A DNA stretch of 53,534 bases from Roseomonas sp. GTDB lineage: Bacteria > Pseudomonadota > Alphaproteobacteria > Acetobacterales > Acetobacteraceae. A program made the translations under genes and the position numbers. How positions within the stretch are numbered: the stretch's first letter is position 1; each line of letters starts with the position of its first letter. Below, piece after piece: positions 43,256 through 51,728 of this stretch. The notes below the pieces were generated by a model. It made no database searches. It had not been told where the DNA came from and saw only the letters and a list, made by a program, of their open reading frames with translations. The stretch lies in contig JADCFP010000031.1 of assembly GCA_020249465.1 (NCBI GenBank), positions 1-53,534 on the forward strand, given 5' to 3'.

Positions 43256-44419
43256 CTATTGTCGTACCCGCATGAGCATGAGCGCACCAACCGCCGCCAC
43301 GCCCAGCAGTGCCGTGAACCACAAGGACGCCGCGCCGAAATCATCCAACAGCAGCCCAAACAACAGAGGCGCGAAAGCCTGTGAAGCCCGTGCCGGCGCG
43401 GTGATGAAGCCCTGGCGCTGGCCATAGCCAATGGGACCGAATAGCGCGAGTGGTAGCGTGCCGCGCGTGATGGTCAGCAAACCATTGCCCGCGCCATGGA
43501 TAATGACGAATAGCGCGGCAAAGGGCGCACCCAGCGCCATCAGCACCGCGACTGCCACCGGATGCGCGCCCGCGGCAACGCGTGCGGAAAACAGTGGATT
43601 CATCTTGCGCATGATGGTGAATTCCACCACGCGCGCCGCCACCTGCGCCGGGCCCATCAACGCGCCGGCTGCAATCGCCGCCGCCAGCGATGTGCCGGCA
43701 GATTGCAACAAGCCCGGCAAATGCGCACCAAGCGCGGTGGAGCTGAAACTCGCTGTCGCCAACACGAATGCGAGCAGGATCATATCGCGCTTCTGTTCGC
43801 GCATTTCCGCGGCGGATAATGGCGGCACGGCTGCTTTCGGCGGTGGTGGCGGCGCCTTCGGGATCAGCAGGCGATTGAGCGGCAAGCAGATGAACAGATG
43901 CAAGGCCACCCAACCCAAGCAGGCGCCGCGCCAGCCCCATTCCGCTTCCATCAGCGCGGAAAGCGGCCAGCCAACCGTACTGGCAAAGCCTGCAATCAAC
44001 GTAATGCCGGTGATGCTATTGCGTGCATCCTTGCCGTAAAGCCCGGCAAGCGTCGCAAAGGCCGCATCGTAAAGCCCCATCGCCATGGCGATGCCAATGA
44101 TGAACCAACTCAGGATCAGCAAGGGCAGGCCATTGGCGAAGGCCATGATCAGCAGGCCAAGGATGAAAATCAGATTGGAAATCGCCAGCACATCGCGCCC
44201 GCCGCGCTGGTCAATCGCGCGGCCTGCCGCTGGCCCAAGTAACGCGGTCAGCAGCAGGGAGCCCGAAAACACGCCAAAGACCATGGTGCGCGAAAGGCCA
44301 AGATCCTCGGCAATGGGCGCGGCCAGAATCGCTGGCAAGTAATAGGAAGACCCCCAGGCCAGGGTTTGGGTGGTGCCAAGCACCGTCACTACCCTGGCCT
44401 TGGAAGCGGTTGCGCTCAT
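43256..44419 (-). CDS. MFS transporter (monocarboxylate/oxalate-formate type)
   Basis: A 387-residue membrane protein with about twelve hydrophobic segments and a central polar loop (KAPPPPPKAAVPP near residue 190). The N-terminal TQTLAWGSSYYLPAILAAPI is typical of the MCT/OFA-like branch of the major facilitator superfamily. The start chosen is the ATG at 44419, 22 nt after the dehydrogenase stop. It probably imports the compound degraded by this operon; the substrate is unknown. Confidence 0.88.
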   Translation of the reverse strand: MSATASKARVVTVLGTTQTLAWGSSYYLPAILAAPIAEDLGLSRTMVFGVFSGSLLLTALLGPAAGRAIDQRGGRDVLAISNLIFILGLLIMAFANGLPLLILSWFIIGIAMAMGLYDAAFATLAGLYGKDARNSITGITLIAGFASTVGWPLSALMEAEWGWRGACLGWVALHLFICLPLNRLLIPKAPPPPPKAAVPPLSAAEMREQKRDMILLAFVLATASFSSTALGAHLPGLLQSAGTSLAAAIAAGALMGPAQVAARVVEFTIMRKMNPLFSARVAAGAHPVAVAVLMALGAPFAALFVIIHGAGNGLLTITRGTLPLALFGPIGYGQRQGFITAPARASQAFAPLLFGLLLDDFGAASLWFTALLGVAAVGALMLMRVRQ

Positions 44420-44441
44420 GGAAAAAAGCCCAAGCGCGCGA

Positions 44442-45500
44442 TCAATCCGTAATGGCGCGGCCGCGCGCTGCGGCATAGCGCTCCGCAAAACGGCCCTTCA
44501 CTTCCGGGTTGATGATGCGCGGCGGCATTTTGCCGGCAGCGCAAGCCGAAAACGCTTCCGCCGCAATGCGCGTGATCATGGACCGGCTTTCATGCGTGAC
44601 CCCCGCCGTGTGCTGCGTGCAAATCACCGCCGGGTGCCACAACAGCGGGTGATCCTTGGGCGGCGGTTCCTGTTCCCAGACATCCAAACCGGCCGAGGCC
44701 AATTGGCCGGATTCCAGCGCCGCAAGCACGGCGTTTTCATCATGGATGGAACCGCGCGCGGTGGTGACCAGAATGGCGCCCTTCTTCATGCCAGCCAGCG
44801 CCTTGGCATCAATAATGGCGCGGCTTTCGGGCGTTAAGGGGCAATGCACGCTGATGATATCGGATTGCGCAAGCAATTCGGCCAATTCAACCTTCTCCGC
44901 ACCGCGCTTGGCGATGGTTGCGGCATCCACATAGGGGTCATAGGCCAAAACGCGGCAATTGAAGGCGGCCTTGACAATGGCGGTGGTGCGCGACCCCACA
45001 TTGCCAATGCCAATCACGCCAACCGTCTTGCCGAGCAGATTATTGCCCATGAAGACTTCGCGCTTCTTGGCTTCCCCCGCGCGCATGGCGGCATGGGTCT
45101 GCGGCATTTTCTTGATCAACGCCAGCATCATGCCAACGGCGTGTTCCGCCACGGCTTCGGCGTTGCCGCCGGCCTGGTTCACCAGCAGCACGCCGGCCTT
45201 GGTGCAGGAATCTGGGTTGATCGTGTCATATCCCGCGCCCTGGGATCCCACCATCAGCAGATTGGGCAGGCGCTGCAGCAGCGCATCATTCACATGAAAA
45301 GCCTTGGGCAATTCATCGCGCGACGCACGCACATAATAGCCATCACAAGTGGCCAATTCGGCCAGCGCGGCTTCTTCCCCGTTATCAAGAGAAAGCCGCA
45401 CCACTTCCAAAGCAGGATCGGCGGTGGCGGTTTCCAGAAAGCTTGGATGCGGCACGCGTTCGAGATAGGCGACGCGGAATGGCTTATTGACTGCGGACAA
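44442..45500 (-). CDS. D-2-hydroxyacid dehydrogenase (NAD-dependent)
   Basis: A 352-residue protein with the D-isomer 2-hydroxyacid dehydrogenase fold: NAD motif GKTVGVIGIGNVGSRT near 158, ARGSIHDENAVLAALESGQL containing the conserved Arg, a following GLDVWEQEPPPKDHPL with Glu, and TQHTAGVTHES with the catalytic His. It interconverts a 2-hydroxyacid and a 2-oxoacid; phosphoglycerate-dehydrogenase-like substrates are possible but no regulatory domain is present. I chose the TTG at 45500 because GGGGGAAG lies 6 nt before it; GTG at 45506 and TTG at 45515 are badly placed relative to that site. Confidence 0.85.
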   Translation of the reverse strand: MSAVNKPFRVAYLERVPHPSFLETATADPALEVVRLSLDNGEEAALAELATCDGYYVRASRDELPKAFHVNDALLQRLPNLLMVGSQGAGYDTINPDSCTKAGVLLVNQAGGNAEAVAEHAVGMMLALIKKMPQTHAAMRAGEAKKREVFMGNNLLGKTVGVIGIGNVGSRTTAIVKAAFNCRVLAYDPYVDAATIAKRGAEKVELAELLAQSDIISVHCPLTPESRAIIDAKALAGMKKGAILVTTARGSIHDENAVLAALESGQLASAGLDVWEQEPPPKDHPLLWHPAVICTQHTAGVTHESRSMITRIAAEAFSACAAGKMPPRIINPEVKGRFAERYAAARGRAITD

Positions 45501-45506
45501 GTTCAC

Positions 45507-45530
45507 TTCCCCCAATTTTTCGATAGGGGG
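45507..45530 (-). promoter_or_regulatory. Possible hairpin hiding the ribosome site of the hydroxyacid dehydrogenase
   Basis: On the minus strand CCCCC (45530-45526) can pair with GGGGG (45513-45509), the core of the ribosome site GGGGGAAG, across a 12-nt AT-rich loop. Such pairing would mask the site and tune translation of this one gene in the operon. Short stem; pattern only. Confidence 0.3.
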
Positions 45531-45568
45531 ATGCTAGACCCGGTTTTGCGGATACGCCAAGCCGGGGC

Positions 45569-45886
45569 TTAACGCCTGACCGTCAGCAGATAAGCCACAA
45601 TGTCATCCAACTCCTCACGGCTCAGGCGGTAATCCGGCATATTTGCATGCGGTGTCCGCAAATACGCGCGGAGCGACATGGAGGTTGTCGAAGGCAGCGC
45701 GGCAATGGCGGCGAAGCTTGGCGCGATATCGGTGGCCGGGCCCGGGCCGGCAGGCGCGATGCGGTGGCAATTGGCGCACCAGCTTGCCGCCAGACGCTGG
45801 CCGGTAACGGGGTCACCTGGTTCCATCTGCGCCAGGGCTGCACCCGGCAAGGCTGCCAATACGCATGCGATCAGCCAATGGCGCAT
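45569..45886 (-). CDS. Small secreted c-type cytochrome
   Basis: A 105-residue protein from the ATG at 45886, which has an excellent AGGAGG site. MRHWLIACVLAALPGAALAQ is a signal peptide; the mature 85 residues contain one heme c motif CANCH and, after it, HANMPDY with a likely axial Met, ending in a helix (LSREELDDIVAYLLTVRR). This is a class I monoheme cytochrome of the periplasm. It sits 22 nt after an SDR gene and before the hydroxyacid dehydrogenase, so it may take electrons from an oxidation in this pathway; that is inference. Confidence 0.92.
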   Translation of the reverse strand: MRHWLIACVLAALPGAALAQMEPGDPVTGQRLAASWCANCHRIAPAGPGPATDIAPSFAAIAALPSTTSMSLRAYLRTPHANMPDYRLSREELDDIVAYLLTVRR

Positions 45887-45908
45887 TTTGATCCTCCTGC
45901 TTCGGGAC

Positions 45909-46658
45909 TTAGGCCAGATAATTGCCGCCATTGATGTGATAAACCTGACCCGTGATCCAGGCGGCTTGATCAGACGCAAGATAGACCATCAAACCGGCGA
46001 TTTCCTCGGGCCGGCCCATACGGCCCAGCGGGATTTGCCGCGCCAGGACTTCAAGTTCCGCTTCGCTATTGCCGTAGCGGGGCTGCGCAGTATCGGTCAG
46101 GCCGGGCGCGATGGCGTTCACGCGGATACCCTTGGAAGCGAGCGACAGGGCCATGGACCGCGTCATGCCGATAATGCCGGCCTTGGTCGCGGTATAATGC
46201 ACCCCAAGCGGCGCCCCTCGGACCGAAGATGACGACAGATTGATGATCACCCCCTTGATCCCGGCGGCCACCATGGCGCGCGCCGCAGCCTGGGCGCAAA
46301 AGGCGCTGCCTTTCAGGTTCACGGAAATCACCCGGTCCCATTCGGTTTCGGTCATGTCCAGAAATTCAACGCGCGGAAAAATGCCGGCATTATTCACCAG
46401 CACATCAATCCGCCCGAGCGCGGCCACGGTCTGTTCCACCAGGGCGGCCGCGCCGGCCGCGGTGCCGACATCGCCCCGGATCAGCGCGGCCCGACGGCCC
46501 AAAGCGCGGACCGAGGCTGCCACTTGCTCTGCCTGGGCCTGGTCATCCAACCAATTGATCGCGACATCATGTCCTGCTGCCGCCAGGGCGCGCGCAGCGG
46601 CCGCCCCGATGCCCTGTTGCGCGCCGGTTACCAGCGCCACCCGTGTTTCGCCCGCCAT
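45909..46658 (-). CDS. SDR-family oxidoreductase
   Basis: A 249-residue classical short-chain dehydrogenase. The cofactor motif is ALVTGAQQGIGAAAARAL, then NNAGIFPRVEFLDM, the catalytic Ser in INLSSSSVRGA and Tyr/Lys in HYTATKAGI; the C-terminal GQVYHINGGNYLA is typical. The start is the ATG at 46658 (MAGETRVALVTG); longer in-frame readings upstream enter the opposite-strand gene region. First gene of an eight-gene minus-strand operon and divergent from another SDR gene at 46772. Substrate unknown. Confidence 0.92.
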   Translation of the reverse strand: MAGETRVALVTGAQQGIGAAAARALAAAGHDVAINWLDDQAQAEQVAASVRALGRRAALIRGDVGTAAGAAALVEQTVAALGRIDVLVNNAGIFPRVEFLDMTETEWDRVISVNLKGSAFCAQAAARAMVAAGIKGVIINLSSSSVRGAPLGVHYTATKAGIIGMTRSMALSLASKGIRVNAIAPGLTDTAQPRYGNSEAELEVLARQIPLGRMGRPEEIAGLMVYLASDQAAWITGQVYHINGGNYLA

Positions 46659-46771
46659 GGTCTGACCCCCCAATGCTGCGGGCAGGCTAGGCGCAAAAAG
46701 CCGCCTTGTCTTGAGGGCTTGCCCCGGCGCGCGCGCGGTGGCACCCCTTGGCAGGAGAGGGAGGCGGCGCA

Positions 46772-47539
46772 GTGGATATTGCTGGCATGTTCTCGTTGCA
46801 TGGGCGCGTGGCGCTGGTGACTGGTGCGTCTGGCGTTTTGGGCGCGCATTTCGCGCGGGTTTTGCATGGCGCTGGGGCTTCGGTGGCCTTGGCTGCGCGG
46901 CGCGAAGCCGCGACCGCAGCGCTGGCCGCCGAATTGGGTGCGCGCGCGGTATCCGTACCCTTGGATGTAACAGCGCCCGAGACCATTGCGCCCGCCTTTG
47001 CCGCCGCGGAAGCCGCTTTCGGCGCGCCATGCGATATTCTGGTCAATAATGCCGGTATCGCCGTGACCAAACCCGCCTTGCAGCAAAGCGCGGAAGATTG
47101 GGATGCGGTGCTGGATGTAAATCTGCGCGGTTGCTTTCTGGTGGCGCAGGAAGCCGCCAAGCGGCTGGTGGCAACGAAGCGTCCGGGGGTGGTGGTGAAT
47201 ATCGCCTCGGCCCTTGGGGTTCGGATCATTCCGGGTGTGGTCGGCTATACCGCCGCCAAGGCCGGGCTAATGCATACGACACGCCATTTGGCGGTGGAAT
47301 GGGCGCGGCATGGCATTCGGGTGAATGCGATTGCGCCTGGCTATATCGCGACCGATCTCAATCGTGCGTTCTTCGCCTCCGATTCAGGGCAGGCGATGAT
47401 CAAGCGCATCCCGCAGCGCAGACTTGGCGCTGCCGAGGACCTTACCGGGCCGCTTCTGCTGCTCGCTTCCGATGCCGGGGCGCATATGACCGGCGCGGTA
47501 GTGACCGTGGATGGCGGCCATTCGATCAACCCGCTTTAG
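46772..47539 (+). CDS. SDR-family oxidoreductase (LvaD-like by context)
   Basis: A 255-residue classical SDR: LVTGASGVLGAHFARVL binds NAD(P), NNAGIAVTKPALQQS follows, and the catalytic Ser/Tyr/Lys are in VVNIASALGVRI and GYTAAKAGLMH. The GTG at 46772 is chosen because GGGAGG stands 7 nt before it. It opens an operon with an acyl-CoA dehydrogenase, a phosphotransferase, a DUF6285 protein and a CoA ligase, the gene set of the Pseudomonas putida lva operon, in which LvaD is the oxidoreductase. A 3- or 4-hydroxyacyl-CoA substrate is inferred. Confidence 0.88.
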   Translation: MDIAGMFSLHGRVALVTGASGVLGAHFARVLHGAGASVALAARREAATAALAAELGARAVSVPLDVTAPETIAPAFAAAEAAFGAPCDILVNNAGIAVTKPALQQSAEDWDAVLDVNLRGCFLVAQEAAKRLVATKRPGVVVNIASALGVRIIPGVVGYTAAKAGLMHTTRHLAVEWARHGIRVNAIAPGYIATDLNRAFFASDSGQAMIKRIPQRRLGAAEDLTGPLLLLASDAGAHMTGAVVTVDGGHSINPL

Positions 47540-47550
47540 GTATTGGTGTC

Positions 47551-48762
47551 ATGGAATTTTCTCTGCCCCCCGAAATTGACGATATGCGCCGACGCATCCG
47601 CCGCTTTGTGGATGAAAAGCTGATCCCGCTGGAATCTGACCGCGCGAATTTCGATGAACACGAAAACATCGCGCCGCATGTGCTGGCGGAAATGCGCAAG
47701 GCCGCCAAGGCGGAAGGGCTTTGGGCTTTGCAAATGCCAAAGCGCCTGGGCGGGCAGGAATTGCCGCGTATTGGCATGGCCACCTGTTATGAGGAAATGA
47801 ATCGCTCGATCTTCGGGCCGGTGGTGTTCAATAGCGCCGCGCCGGATGACGGCAATATGATGATCCTGGATCGGGTCTTGCCCGAAGCGATGAAGCCGCG
47901 TTGGTTGCACCCGATTGTGAATGGCGATGTGCAATCCGCCTTTGCCATGACAGAACCGGATGGCTGCGGTTCAGACCCCAATCTGACCTATACCAAGGCG
48001 GAACGGGTTGGGAATGATCGCTGGCGGATCACCGGGCGGAAATGGTTCATCACCGGCGCCGGCAATGCGAAGATTTTCATTATCATCGCGCGTACATCCG
48101 ATGACCCGCGCAAGGGGCTTTCGGCCTTTCTGTTCAGCGCTGATCAACCAGGTTGGAAGATCGTGCGGCGCATCCCCATCATGGGACCGGAAGAACATGG
48201 CGGGCATTGCGAATTGGAATTCGACGGGTTGGAAATCCCGAATGAGCATTTGTTGATGAGCGAAGGCGATGGGCTGAAGCTCACGCAAATGCGCCTTGGC
48301 GTGGCGCGGCTGACTCATTGCATGCGCTGGCTGGGATTGTCTCGGCGCGCTTTGGAAATCGCCATGGAACGCATCGGGCAGCGTGATTCCTTCGGCATGA
48401 AGCTGATTGACCGCGAAAGCGTGCAGGGGCTGGTCGGCCAGGCGGCGATGGAAATCGAGATCGGTCGGCTGCTGACTATGAAAGCGGCCTGGGTGCTGGA
48501 TCAGGGAGGCTTCGCGCGGAAGGAAGTTTCCATGGCGAAGATTGTGGTAGCGGATGCCTTGCAAAAATCCGTGGATACGGCGCTGCAATTGCTGGGTGCC
48601 CGCGGCTATTCCAAGGATACGGTGATTGAATGGATGTATCGCTATGCCCGCCAGGCGCGGCTGGTGGATGGCGCATCCGAAGTGCATCGCATGGTGCTGG
48701 CCAATACCTTGCGGGCGGAGGGCTCTTCCTTCTTCGCCTGGGGTCCGCCCAAGCATGGATGA
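47551..48762 (+). CDS. Acyl-CoA dehydrogenase, ACAD10/11 (LvaC)-like
   Basis: A 403-residue acyl-CoA dehydrogenase from ATG 47551 (MEFSLPPEIDDMRRRIRRFV). FAMTEPDGCGSDP and ITGRKWFITGAGNA are the FAD/substrate segments; the C-terminus has GARGYSKDTVIEWMYRYARQ and LVDGASEVHRMVLA, the ending of the ACAD10/ACAD11 branch. In P. putida, LvaC converts 4-phosphoacyl-CoA to enoyl/3-hydroxyacyl-CoA. The neighbouring kinase-like gene overlaps its stop by 8 nt, mirroring human ACAD10/11, where kinase and dehydrogenase are fused. The exact substrate is not determined. Confidence 0.9.
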   Translation: MEFSLPPEIDDMRRRIRRFVDEKLIPLESDRANFDEHENIAPHVLAEMRKAAKAEGLWALQMPKRLGGQELPRIGMATCYEEMNRSIFGPVVFNSAAPDDGNMMILDRVLPEAMKPRWLHPIVNGDVQSAFAMTEPDGCGSDPNLTYTKAERVGNDRWRITGRKWFITGAGNAKIFIIIARTSDDPRKGLSAFLFSADQPGWKIVRRIPIMGPEEHGGHCELEFDGLEIPNEHLLMSEGDGLKLTQMRLGVARLTHCMRWLGLSRRALEIAMERIGQRDSFGMKLIDRESVQGLVGQAAMEIEIGRLLTMKAAWVLDQGGFARKEVSMAKIVVADALQKSVDTALQLLGARGYSKDTVIEWMYRYARQARLVDGASEVHRMVLANTLRAEGSSFFAWGPPKHG

Positions 48763-49762
48763 GGCGCGGCGCGCAAAACTGACAGATTGGCTGCGCGAGG
48801 CAACCGGCGCGGCTGATCTTGAAATTGGCGCCATGGCCTTGCTTTCCGGCGGCGCCATTCAGCAGAATTGGGCCTTGGATGTGAAGCATGCCGGGCGTGA
48901 TGAAGCCTGGGTGCTGCGCACGGATAATGCCGCGACCTTGGCGGTTTCACTCCCGCGATCAGCAGAATTCGCGCTGTTGAAGGCGGCCTTTGGCGCTGGC
49001 GTGACGGTGCCTGAACCGCTTTTTTTGTGTGATGATGCCAGCATTCTGGGCGCGCCGTTCTTCATCATGCGTCGGGTCCAGGGCATTGCCGCGGGGCACC
49101 GCGTGGTGAAAAGCGAAACGCTCTGCGGTGGGCGGGATGCAGCGGTGCAGGCGCTTGGGCGGGAATTGGCGCGCATTCATCGCATCACGCCACCGCGAGT
49201 GGATTTAGCGTTTTTGGGCACGCCGCCTGACGATGCCTGCTTGGCCTTCGTGGCAGAACAGCGCGCGGCACTTGATCGGCACGCGCTGCCGCGTCCGGCT
49301 TTGGAATGGGGCTTGCGGTATTTGGAACGCTCCGCGCCGCCGCCGCTGCCGCCCGTGCTGAACCATAATGATTTCCGCACCGGCAATCTGATGTTGGCGG
49401 AGGCGGGCGTGACCGCCGTGTTGGATTGGGAATTCGCTGCCTGGGGCGAACCGCATGCAGACCTCGGCTGGTTCTGCGCCAAATGCTGGCGTTTCGGCAG
49501 TGCTCACGAGGCAGGCGGCATTGGCGGGCGAGAGGCTTTCTATGCCGGCTATGCCGCGGAAGCGGGCCACGCCGTGAATGCGGCGCGCGTGACCTGGTGG
49601 GAATTGGCCGCGCATATTCGCTGGGCGGTGATTGCGATTGATCAGGCGGCGCGGCATCTGTCGGGCAAGGAAACCAGCCTGGAATTGGCGCTGACCGGCC
49701 ATATTGTGCCGGAGCTTGAATGGGAAATCCTGAACATGACGGGGGTGCCCCATGCAGCGTGA
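48755..49762 (+). CDS. APH-type phosphotransferase (LvaA-like 4-hydroxyacyl-CoA kinase)
   Basis: A 335-residue protein with an aminoglycoside-phosphotransferase fold: a Gly-rich LLSGGAIQQNWALDV nucleotide loop, the catalytic Brenner motif LNHNDFRTGN with H204 and D206, and LDWEFAAWGEPHADLGWF with the metal-binding D224. The ATG at 48755 overlaps the acyl-CoA dehydrogenase end. Family members beside ACAD10/11-type dehydrogenases and a DUF6285 gene correspond to LvaA, which phosphorylates the 4-hydroxyl of 4-hydroxyacyl-CoA. Antibiotic resistance is very unlikely in this context. Confidence 0.88.
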   Translation: MDEARRAKLTDWLREATGAADLEIGAMALLSGGAIQQNWALDVKHAGRDEAWVLRTDNAATLAVSLPRSAEFALLKAAFGAGVTVPEPLFLCDDASILGAPFFIMRRVQGIAAGHRVVKSETLCGGRDAAVQALGRELARIHRITPPRVDLAFLGTPPDDACLAFVAEQRAALDRHALPRPALEWGLRYLERSAPPPLPPVLNHNDFRTGNLMLAEAGVTAVLDWEFAAWGEPHADLGWFCAKCWRFGSAHEAGGIGGREAFYAGYAAEAGHAVNAARVTWWELAAHIRWAVIAIDQAARHLSGKETSLELALTGHIVPELEWEILNMTGVPHAA

Positions 49763-50111
49763 AGCCCCGGGAGGGCCGAGCCTATTGGCCACGGCGCGCG
49801 ACGCGCTGTTGCAGGAAATCCTGCCGAAACTTTCCGGCACAGATGCTTTCACTGCGCGCATGATCGCGAATGCCATGGCGATTGCGGCGCGAGAGACTCC
49901 GCAGGATGATGCCTGGATCATTGCAATGCGCGCTGCAATGCAGCGCCTGACGGGCACGGCTGAGGCACCAGATCACGCCTTGGCTTCTGCGATTCGAGCG
50001 GGGCGTTTTGACCCAGGCAGCGCACATCACGCGGAAGTGGCGGCGATGTTGCGGGAAGCTGCACGGATGCGGTGTGCCATCAGCGCGCCTCGGGTTTTGG
50101 GAAAGGTTTGA
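49752..50111 (+). CDS. DUF6285 protein (LvaB-like partner of the kinase)
   Basis: A small 119-residue helical protein starting 11 nt inside the end of the phosphotransferase gene. It contains LLATARDALLQEILPKLSGT and TARMIANAMAIAARE, matching what I know of the DUF6285 family. In P. putida a protein of this size, LvaB, is encoded next to LvaA and is required together with it for 4-hydroxyacyl-CoA phosphorylation. No catalytic motif of its own is visible; a structural or activating partner is the best reading. Family identity is from memory and moderately certain. Confidence 0.8.
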   Translation: MQREAPGGPSLLATARDALLQEILPKLSGTDAFTARMIANAMAIAARETPQDDAWIIAMRAAMQRLTGTAEAPDHALASAIRAGRFDPGSAHHAEVAAMLREAARMRCAISAPRVLGKV

Positions 50112-50114
50112 GCC

Positions 50115-51725
50115 ATGTTGGATGATCTGCCGAAAACCGCCGCTAATCACGTGCAGCTTTCGCCGATTTCCTTCCTGCCCCGCGCGGCGCATGTCTGGGG
50201 GAAGCGTATCGCCATTATTCATGGTGCCCGGCGCATTACCTATGCGGCATTTTTCGAACGCAGCCGCCGCCTGGCATCGGCCTTGAGCAATGCGGGGATC
50301 GCACCAGGCGATGTAGTGGCCGTGCTCTTACCGAATATTCCGGAAATGCTGGAAGCGCATAACGCTGTCCCCATGGCGCATGCCGTGCTGTGCCCGATCA
50401 ATACGCGCCTGGACGCCGCCACTGTGCGCTTCATTCTGGACCATTCCGGCGCGAAGATTTTGCTGCTGGACCGTGAATTTGTAGCGCTGGTGAATACCGC
50501 GTTGGAGGGTCTGGAAAACCCGCCGCGTATCATCATCATTGATGATCCCGAAGGCCCGGGCGGCGCGGCGATGGAAGCGACCCCCTATGAGGATTTCATC
50601 GCGGGCGGTGACGCGGCTTTTCCGGTGACGCCACCGACGGATGAATGGGCGGCGATTTCGCTTTCCTACACTTCGGGCACCACGGGCGATCCCAAGGGCG
50701 TGGTCGCGCATCATCGCGGCGCTTATCTGAATGCCTGCGGCAATGCGTTGTCCTTCGGTTTGACTGCGCAAAGCGTCTATCTTTGGACGCTGCCCATGTT
50801 TCATTGCAATGGCTGGACCTATACCTGGGCAGTTACGCTGCAAGGCGGCACCCATGTCTGCCTGCGCCGTGTCGAGCCCGCGCGGATTTTTGCACTGATT
50901 GCCGAACATGGCGTGACACATCTTTGCGCCGCGCCGGTGGTGCTGACCATGCTGATCCATGCGCCGGAAGACCAGCGGCGCCGTTTTGCGCATCGGGTTG
51001 GCATTGCAACCGGAGGTGCGGCACCGCCATCACCGGTGATTGCGGCGATGGAGACACTCGGCTTCGATGTCACGCATCTTTACGGGCTGACGGAATGCTA
51101 TGGCCCATCGCTACTATGTGCTTGGCAGCCGGGCTTGCATGATCTGCCTTTGCCGGAAAAAGCCGCCTTCATGGCGCGACAGGGCGTTGCTTTACCCACG
51201 CTGGAAGAAGCGACCGTGATTGATCCGGAAAGCGGCGCGCGCGTACCCGCCGATGGCGCAACGATTGGCGAGATTTCCATTCGCGGCAACACGGTCATGA
51301 AAGGCTATCTGCGCAACCCCAAAGCCAATGCAGCGGTTTTCGTGGATGGCTGGTTCCGCACCGGGGATCTGGGTGTGCTGCATCCGGATGGCTATATTGA
51401 GGTAAAGGACCGCGCCAAGGATATTGTCATTTCAGGCGGGGAAAATATCAGCAGCCTGGAAGTGGAAGAAACGCTCTATCGTCACCCGGATGTGATGGAA
51501 GCCGCGGTGGTGGCGCATCCGGATGAAAAATGGGGCGAGGTGCCGCATGCCTTCATCACGTTGAAGCCGGGGGCCACGGAAAACCGTGATAGCATCGTGG
51601 CCTTCTGCCGGGCCAATCTGGCGGGCTTCAAGGTGCCGCGCCACATCAGCTTCGGGCCGTTACCCAAGACCGCAACTGGCAAAATCCAAAAATTCGAATT
51701 GCGCGCCCGTGTGCGTGGTGGCTGA
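50115..51725 (+). CDS. AMP-forming acyl-CoA synthetase (LvaE-like)
   Basis: A 536-residue adenylate-forming enzyme. The P-loop-like SLSYTSGTTGDPKGVVAHH, LTECYGPS, and WFRTGDLGVLHPDGYIEVKD with RAKDIVISGGENISSLEVEE are the family motifs, and the catalytic Lys lies in KTATGKIQKFELR near the C-terminus. It activates a fatty or hydroxy acid to its CoA thioester with ATP, the entry step of the pathway encoded by this operon. It starts 3 nt after the DUF6285 gene. Short-to-medium chain acids are likely by subfamily. Confidence 0.9.
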   Translation: MLDDLPKTAANHVQLSPISFLPRAAHVWGKRIAIIHGARRITYAAFFERSRRLASALSNAGIAPGDVVAVLLPNIPEMLEAHNAVPMAHAVLCPINTRLDAATVRFILDHSGAKILLLDREFVALVNTALEGLENPPRIIIIDDPEGPGGAAMEATPYEDFIAGGDAAFPVTPPTDEWAAISLSYTSGTTGDPKGVVAHHRGAYLNACGNALSFGLTAQSVYLWTLPMFHCNGWTYTWAVTLQGGTHVCLRRVEPARIFALIAEHGVTHLCAAPVVLTMLIHAPEDQRRRFAHRVGIATGGAAPPSPVIAAMETLGFDVTHLYGLTECYGPSLLCAWQPGLHDLPLPEKAAFMARQGVALPTLEEATVIDPESGARVPADGATIGEISIRGNTVMKGYLRNPKANAAVFVDGWFRTGDLGVLHPDGYIEVKDRAKDIVISGGENISSLEVEETLYRHPDVMEAAVVAHPDEKWGEVPHAFITLKPGATENRDSIVAFCRANLAGFKVPRHISFGPLPKTATGKIQKFELRARVRGG

Positions 51726-51728
51726 GGC

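Noticed and set aside
48755-49762. Aminoglycoside resistance gene
   Set aside because: The APH fold is shared with acyl-CoA-pathway kinases, and overlap with an acyl-CoA dehydrogenase and a DUF6285 gene points to LvaA-type function.
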